The notes below the pieces were generated by a model. The model had not been told where the DNA came from and did not search any database. It saw only the letters and a program-made list of their open reading frames with translations. Position numbers and translations under genes: made by a program. This document shows, piece by piece, positions 5,144 to 8,622 of a stretch of 8,622 nt of DNA (its first letter is position 1; every line of letters starts with the position of its first letter). Source of the stretch: Syntrophomonas sp. UBA4911 (GTDB lineage Bacteria > Bacillota > Syntrophomonadia > Syntrophomonadales > Syntrophomonadaceae); NCBI GenBank assembly GCA_002398105.1, contig DHCD01000082.1, positions 1 through 8,622 of the forward strand, read 5' to 3'.

Positions 5144-6724
5144 GTGGGGCTGAGATATTTGAGCGACACAGGAAAACATGTAGCCAAAGCGGCAATACTT
5201 TTGATGGTTACGGTGATTATATCAAGAATTCTGGGCTATGGCCGCGAAGTGGTCATGTATACCATATTTGGCCAGAATTATTTGACCGATGCCTATCGGG
5301 CAGCTTTTTCCATCCCTGATTTCCTGTACATGCTGTTGGTGGGGGGAGCCTTGAGTTCCGCCTTTATTCCTATTTTCTCTTCCTGCATTGCGACTGACCG
5401 CACTGATGAGGGATGGAAATCCGCCAGCATAGTTTTTAACTATACGGTAATTTTTTTATTAATACTTACGGTATTTGCTTATCTGTATACCCGCCCCCTG
5501 ATTGTACTGCTGGTTCCGGGATTACCTGACCAGTATATTGGGCTGGCCGTTACCCTGACCCACATAATGTTTCTGCAGACCTTTTTTATGGCCTTAAACG
5601 GTTTTGCCATGGGCATACTCAATTCTTATAATCATTTTGCCGCCCCGGCTATCGGCACTCTGGTATACAACCTCTTGATTATACTGGTGGGGTTAGCCCT
5701 GGTTAAACAGATAGGGATCACCGCATTTTCCTACGGGGTGGTAATCGGTGCGGCCCTCAACTTCCTGGTGCAGATTCCGGCCCTGCGGCGGGTAGGCTTA
5801 AAATATACTTTCTCCTTTGATTACCGGGATCCGGGCTTCCGCCAGATCATGGTTCTGATGATTCCGGTTTTGGCCGGGTTGGGAGTAGTACAGATAAACC
5901 TCTTTGTTACCCAGAACCTTTCATCGGGTCTGGGCTCAGGGACTGTAAGCGCCCTTAACCTGGCCCAGCGGATTATGAATCTGCCCATAGGCATCTTTGC
6001 TGTTTCCATCGCCACCGCCATATTCCCCACCCTTACCACCTTGACCGCCCGGGGGGAACTGGACTTGTTTAAACGTACCAGTTCATTGGGCTTACGCGCC
6101 ATATTCCTGGTAACTATTCCGGCTTCACTGGGACTGATGGCTATTGGGGAACCACTGATCAAGCTGTTGTTTCAGCAGGGCGAATTTACTGCCGCAATGG
6201 CTGCCGCTACTAACCAGGCTCTATTCTTTTACTGTATAGGGCTGTTCGCCTATTCTTCCATTCAGGTTTTAAACCGCAGTTTTTATGCCTTAAAGGATAC
6301 CCTGACCCCGGTAATTGCAGCAACCATAACCATTGGTTTCAATATATTTCTCTCCATGGAACTGGTTGAACCTATGGGGCATACCGGCCTGGCTCTGGCC
6401 TATTCGCTGGCGGGTTTTTTAAATCTGGTCTTTTTGCTGACGGTATTAAGAGTCAAGGTAGGCAAGCTGGGAGGCAGCAAGATTATACTCAGCTTCGCGA
6501 TAGCTGCCGGAGCGTCTTTATTAATGTATGCTGCCGTCCGCTTTACGGTTAACCATCTTATGGGCTTAATAGATATGACGTTTAAGCTCAATCTGCTTAT
6601 CAGTGTAAGTGTTGGCATGCTGGTAGGGGCTTTGCTGTATGCCGTAATTGTCTACTGGTTTAAACTGGAAGAGAGCGAATTAATAATCAATATGGTGAGA
6701 AAGCGTCTTCCTGGCAGGGCATGA
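5144..6724 (+). CDS. murJ: Lipid II flippase MurJ (MviN family)
   Basis: MurJ is a MOP-superfamily transporter that flips undecaprenyl-linked lipid II across the membrane for peptidoglycan synthesis. The 526 residues and roughly 14 hydrophobic helices fit the family. The N-terminal signature ISRILGYGREVV (26-37) carries Arg28 and Arg34, and LTDAYRAAFSIPDF (47-60) carries Asp49; these align with E. coli R18, R24 and D39. E. coli R52 aligns with Tyr62, while R270 aligns with Arg276 in AQRIMNLPIGIFA (274-286). The IPDFLYMLLVGGALSSAFIP pattern is, as I recall, usual in Firmicutes. GTG at 5144 gives this length but has little ribosome binding site; an in-frame TTG at 5159, behind a G-rich GGTGGGG, would remove five residues and is a real alternative. 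It follows spoIIP and the small membrane gene; a septal/cortex role during sporulation is possible but not shown. Confidence 0.95.
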   Translation: MGLRYLSDTGKHVAKAAILLMVTVIISRILGYGREVVMYTIFGQNYLTDAYRAAFSIPDFLYMLLVGGALSSAFIPIFSSCIATDRTDEGWKSASIVFNYTVIFLLILTVFAYLYTRPLIVLLVPGLPDQYIGLAVTLTHIMFLQTFFMALNGFAMGILNSYNHFAAPAIGTLVYNLLIILVGLALVKQIGITAFSYGVVIGAALNFLVQIPALRRVGLKYTFSFDYRDPGFRQIMVLMIPVLAGLGVVQINLFVTQNLSSGLGSGTVSALNLAQRIMNLPIGIFAVSIATAIFPTLTTLTARGELDLFKRTSSLGLRAIFLVTIPASLGLMAIGEPLIKLLFQQGEFTAAMAAATNQALFFYCIGLFAYSSIQVLNRSFYALKDTLTPVIAATITIGFNIFLSMELVEPMGHTGLALAYSLAGFLNLVFLLTVLRVKVGKLGGSKIILSFAIAAGASLLMYAAVRFTVNHLMGLIDMTFKLNLLISVSVGMLVGALLYAVIVYWFKLEESELIINMVRKRLPGRA

Positions 6725-6729
6725 TACTA

Positions 6730-7011
6730 TTATTGATCCCCTTCCTCCTCTGGCATTTCGTCTACATCAGGTATATACGGTTCTCCCGCATCAATGGTCA
6801 CCACAGTGAAAAATATTATTAAACCGGCTACGGTAAAATATAAAGCAATATTTCCGGGAGTGCCCGTGAGGCTGCTGCCGATAAACCACAGCCCGCTGCC
6901 GATAAACAAGAGCAAGAGCCTGCCGGGTTGGTTCTTGATTCGCATCCAGGTTCTCCCCAGGTAAAGAGCAAGGAGTATAAAAGGCAAAAGCACAGAAAAA
7001 ATCTCCCACAT
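6730..7011 (-). CDS. Small three-helix membrane protein of unknown function
   Basis: I do not recognise this 93-residue protein. Three hydrophobic segments are evident at about 3-19, 31-48 and 54-72, with a basic loop (RTWMRIKNQPGR, 20-31) between the first two and a strongly acidic C-terminal tail (DVDEMPEEEGDQ, 82-93). By the positive-inside rule the first loop should be cytoplasmic, which places the acidic tail outside. The start is ATG (7009-7011) with AAAGGATGG upstream on the minus strand at slightly long spacing (AGGA core 11 nt away). Its stop lies only 5 nt from the murJ stop, with no terminator between the converging genes. Absence of stops over a membrane-like composition and an appropriate ribosome binding site make it a likely real gene. 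Confidence 0.75.
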   Translation of the reverse strand: MWEIFSVLLPFILLALYLGRTWMRIKNQPGRLLLLFIGSGLWFIGSSLTGTPGNIALYFTVAGLIIFFTVVTIDAGEPYIPDVDEMPEEEGDQ

Positions 7012-7080
7012 TAATTATTCCATCCTTTCTGAATAAAAAACCCAAATAATTGCCAAAGATAATGCGGCGTTTGTCAATAA

Positions 7081-7109
7081 TTTATACTACCACTTTATTC
7101 AGATATAAT
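7081..7109 (+). promoter_or_regulatory. Weak sigma-A-like promoter in the long intergenic region
   Basis: A perfect TATAAT (7104-7109) stands 17 nt after TTTATA (7081-7086), which matches four of six -35 positions. If used, it would give a leader of about 160 nt before the Cys-rich gene. In this AT-rich region a chance match is quite possible. Confidence 0.3.
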
Positions 7110-7210
7110 GAAGGCTTTAAAACCCTAATTTGATTTTGCCCCTTTATCTGGCAAATAATTACTAAAAATGTCTATTGTGAAGTAGATTACCTAAAAAAGC
7201 AAATACCGGA

Positions 7211-7238
7211 ACCTTTGTTTTTTAAAGCTCATACTATG
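7211..7238 (+). promoter_or_regulatory. Candidate sigma-K promoter of the Cys-rich gene
   Basis: ACC (7211-7213, preceded by A), a 16-nt spacer and CATACTATG (7230-7238) match the late mother-cell sigma-K consensus mACm-N16-CATAnnnTA at all but the final base. The -10 also differs from the sigma-E consensus CATACAMT at only one position, but no sigma-E -35 is present. Predicted transcription starts near 7244-7246, about 35 nt before the TTG start. A sigma-K promoter would place the downstream gene among the late coat/exosporium genes. Confidence 0.5.
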
Positions 7239-7239
7239 C

Positions 7240-7257
7240 AATAGACCAAAGTCTATT
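7240..7257. repeat. Perfect inverted repeat at the predicted transcription start
   Basis: AATAGAC (7240-7246) and GTCTATT (7251-7257) are perfect inverted 7-mers around CAAA. They lie directly after the sigma-K-like -10 and just before the ribosome binding site. The repeat could be an operator blocking promoter clearance, or a 5' mRNA hairpin. The half-site GTCTATT also occurs alone at 7170-7176, 81 bp upstream. Confidence 0.75.
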
Positions 7258-7264
7258 ACGGTAT

Positions 7265-7271
7265 AAAGGAG
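7265..7271 (+). promoter_or_regulatory. Ribosome binding site that selects the TTG start at 7280
   Basis: AAAGGAG (7265-7271), continuing into TGAG, is nearly a full match to the 16S anti-Shine-Dalgarno complement. It overlaps the GTG at 7271, ruling that codon out as the start, and lies 8 nt before the in-frame TTG at 7280. Confidence 0.75.
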
Positions 7272-7279
7272 TGAGTAGC

Positions 7280-7729
7280 TTGGCTATTATTCGTATCTGC
7301 GCAGAAGAGGTCTCGTCCCTCAATGAAAACTTTGCCCAGAGCCTGACCTGCACTTGTCCCAATTTTACGCCGGTGGGGCCGGGAACCCATGCTAACGCCG
7401 CTGTTTATGATGTAGCGATCGACCTGACCTGTTCGCCGCCCCAGCTTTGTTTTTCCTATGATGTACAGCTGGAATACCAGTACTTAAACAACGGTTTTAC
7501 TTTTTTGGATTTTTGCCTCATAACCAATAAATACTCCTGCCTGACCTTACCGGATGGCCTTACCTTATGCGTTTGCGGATTGTCGCCCACATTTTCCTAC
7601 GTTCCTACGGCGTCGGTTACCGGAGCCACGCCGACATCGGTCGCCGGAGACCTGAACATTGATTTCAGCGTGAGCGACCTCTGTGTACCAACCTCCTTCT
7701 GCATCAGCACCACCGATTGCCCTGTCTAA
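7280..7729 (+). CDS. Cysteine-rich acidic protein, candidate spore-surface structural protein
   Basis: I do not recognise the family. From the TTG start the product has 149 residues with 12 cysteines (7, 24, 26, 51, 57, 79, 87, 97, 99, 135, 141, 147), including CTC and CVC pairs and a Cys near each end. It has only one Arg and one Lys against 13 Asp/Glu, no Trp and no signal peptide or membrane helix. Alternating hydrophobic and polar stretches with many Thr, Ser, Val and Pro (for example TASVTGATPTSVAGDLNIDF, 110-129) suggest an all-beta fold. High Cys without a secretion signal is typical of mother-cell proteins that crosslink on the spore surface (CotY/CotZ, or the DUF3992 endospore-appendage subunits). 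The sigma-K-like promoter and the convergent glycosyltransferase fit that. It is otherwise a single-gene unit ending at a terminator. Reality as a gene is well supported; the spore role is inference. Confidence 0.82.
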   Translation: MAIIRICAEEVSSLNENFAQSLTCTCPNFTPVGPGTHANAAVYDVAIDLTCSPPQLCFSYDVQLEYQYLNNGFTFLDFCLITNKYSCLTLPDGLTLCVCGLSPTFSYVPTASVTGATPTSVAGDLNIDFSVSDLCVPTSFCISTTDCPV

Positions 7730-7731
7730 AG

Positions 7732-7765
7732 GTAAAAGGGAGGTAGGATCTGCGCCTCCCTTTAC
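7732..7765. terminator. Bidirectional terminator between the Cys-rich gene and the glycosyltransferase
   Basis: GTAAAAGGGAGG (7732-7743) pairs with CCTCCCTTTAC (7755-7765) with one bulged A, around an 11-nt loop. It begins 2 nt after the Cys-rich gene's stop, and the right arm contains the glycosyltransferase stop (7762-7764). T-tracts are short on both sides (TTTAC on plus, TTTTAC on minus), so efficiency may be moderate, but position between converging genes supports the call. Confidence 0.75.
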
Positions 7766-8622
7766 TCTTCCCACTGCACCAGATTAGGCGCAGGATCAAG
7801 AATAGAATGATACTGCCTGATATTTCCGTATTTGCCGTCTCCGTCAAGCTGTATATAACGCTGGTACTTATTCTGGCGATCCCTTTCCGTTGACCAGCCC
7901 AGATGGATCAGGCGCAAATCGCTTAAACCCACGGGCAATGCATTGATATTGACCGGAAACCGTCCGCAGTGTAAAGGAGTTTCCAGCCATTGATAAATGA
8001 ACCCGGGCTGGTAGCGCATCAAGTAGGGCTTATAATGCAGGTGCCCCCGCCATAAATTGTCTTCGCGGTAATGGGTGGAATTCCAGAAATCAAAGGTACG
8101 GAAGCCGTAAACATCTATATCCGGCTGCTGGAGCAGCTGATTTATTTCTGCTACCACCCTTTCTTCAAGCATTTCATCGGCATCCAGGATGAGAATCCAG
8201 TCGGGGTCTTGTTCCAGGAGCAGTTTCCATAGCTGTTGGCGCAGTTGCACTTCGTTATGAAAGCCGGGCTCCCGGTTAGAATGAAGCAGCAGAGGCAAAT
8301 CCTGTAAACAGTTGCGGCAAACGGCGACGGTGTCGTCACTGCTGGCGTCATCCAGAATAACAGCTTCATCGACATAGCGGGCTGCATGCTGTAATACCCG
8401 GGGTAAAAAACGATCAGCCTCATTGTGTACCAGCATTCCCAGAGTCAGCTTGGCCGGAGACGCTTTTACCCTGCGGGTCAGACCCTGGTAGATCTTATGC
8501 TTATAGCCGGGTTGGCGCTGGCTGGGCCCAGGCTCTTCATACCGGAGATCGTCAATCTTCCAATTGCCGTCATATTTACAGGCTATTTTCAGATCGCTCG
8601 CTTCCTGAAAGCGGATTCCCCG
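7762..8622 (-). CDS. Family 2 glycosyltransferase, N-terminal part outside the window
   Basis: The minus-strand frame is open from the window end to a TAA at 7764-7762, giving 286 visible residues; the gene continues beyond 8622. The Met at 8436-8434 is internal, not the start, because the residues before it (KLTLG) form the first strand of the GT-A fold. The domain then shows KLTLGMLVHNEADRFLP, the nucleotide-sugar loop AVILDDASSDDTV, and the metal-binding DxD-type motif WILILDADEM (codons 8196-8167), followed by an acceptor region rich in Trp, Tyr and His. About 57 residues of a different, unrecognised segment (including ACKYDGNWKIDDL) precede the GT domain, so the full protein has another domain upstream. 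Such enzymes transfer sugars to proteins, lipids or polysaccharides; sporulation glycosyltransferases such as CgeD belong to this broad class. The acceptor is unknown; modification of the neighbouring Cys-rich protein is only a positional guess. Confidence 0.88.
   Translation of the reverse strand, partial: RGIRFQEASDLKIACKYDGNWKIDDLRYEEPGPSQRQPGYKHKIYQGLTRRVKASPAKLTLGMLVHNEADRFLPRVLQHAARYVDEAVILDDASSDDTVAVCRNCLQDLPLLLHSNREPGFHNEVQLRQQLWKLLLEQDPDWILILDADEMLEERVVAEINQLLQQPDIDVYGFRTFDFWNSTHYREDNLWRGHLHYKPYLMRYQPGFIYQWLETPLHCGRFPVNINALPVGLSDLRLIHLGWSTERDRQNKYQRYIQLDGDGKYGNIRQYHSILDPAPNLVQWEE

Noticed and set aside
5821..6162. 113-codon open frame on the minus strand inside murJ
   Set aside because: It is opposite well-conserved MurJ helices and shows only composition expected from antisense reading (Arg/Pro-rich), with no motif.
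7049..7077. Perfect TTGACA on the minus strand (7077-7072) as promoter of the small membrane gene at 6730-7011
   Set aside because: At 16-18 nt spacing the -10 candidates are TGGCAA, GGCAAT or GCAATT, all poor. A better TATCTT is only 10 nt away, so no complete sigma-A promoter can be claimed.
7110..7270. Riboswitch or small RNA in the AT-rich leader before the Cys-rich gene
   Set aside because: Apart from the inverted repeat at 7240-7257, I see only weak, short pairings and no known aptamer motif.

Overview
The window looks like a chromosomal segment of an endospore-forming, low-to-mid GC Firmicute of the class Clostridia. A Syntrophomonas-like lineage is my guess from protein flavour, not a search result. 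The evidence is a SpoIIP homologue, an rpsT/holA pair in the usual Firmicute arrangement, strong AGGAGG-type ribosome binding sites, GTG/TTG starts, and promoter-like boxes resembling both sigma-A and sporulation sigma factors. No mobile elements, CRISPR arrays, tRNAs or rRNAs are visible.

Layout. Positions 1-345 hold the 3' part of a DUF4282 membrane protein, closed by a clean intrinsic terminator. Positions 408-1808 encode a MATE-family multidrug/cation antiporter whose best ribosome binding site points at an ATA codon rather than its first ATG. Positions 1891-3287 form a tight pair: a hotdog-fold acyl-CoA thioesterase and holA (DNA polymerase III delta subunit). holA converges on rpsT (ribosomal protein S20, minus strand, 3314-3580) across a perfect 12-bp stem terminator. 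rpsT has a good sigma-A promoter at 3616-3644.

From 3693 the sporulation/envelope block begins: a sigma-E-like promoter, spoIIP (septal peptidoglycan hydrolase of engulfment), a 4-nt overlapping small membrane-anchored gene that resembles Bacillus YqxA in position and topology, then murJ (lipid II flippase) behind its own sigma-A-like promoter. Compared with the Bacillus order rpsT-gpr-spoIIP-yqxA-lepA, gpr is absent from its slot and murJ stands where lepA would be. A small three-helix membrane protein (6730-7011, minus) converges on murJ.

The right end is the least explained part. An AT-rich intergenic region (7012-7279) carries a sigma-K-like promoter, a perfect inverted repeat at the predicted transcription start, and a strong ribosome binding site. 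It leads to an unrecognised small acidic protein (149 aa) with 12 cysteines, only two Lys/Arg and no signal peptide. That profile suggests a mother-cell-made, disulfide-crosslinked spore-surface protein. It converges through a shared terminator on the 3' part of a family 2 glycosyltransferase (7762 to beyond the window end). A spore-surface protein plus glycosylation module is the most interesting hypothesis here; it is inference and needs homology and expression tests.
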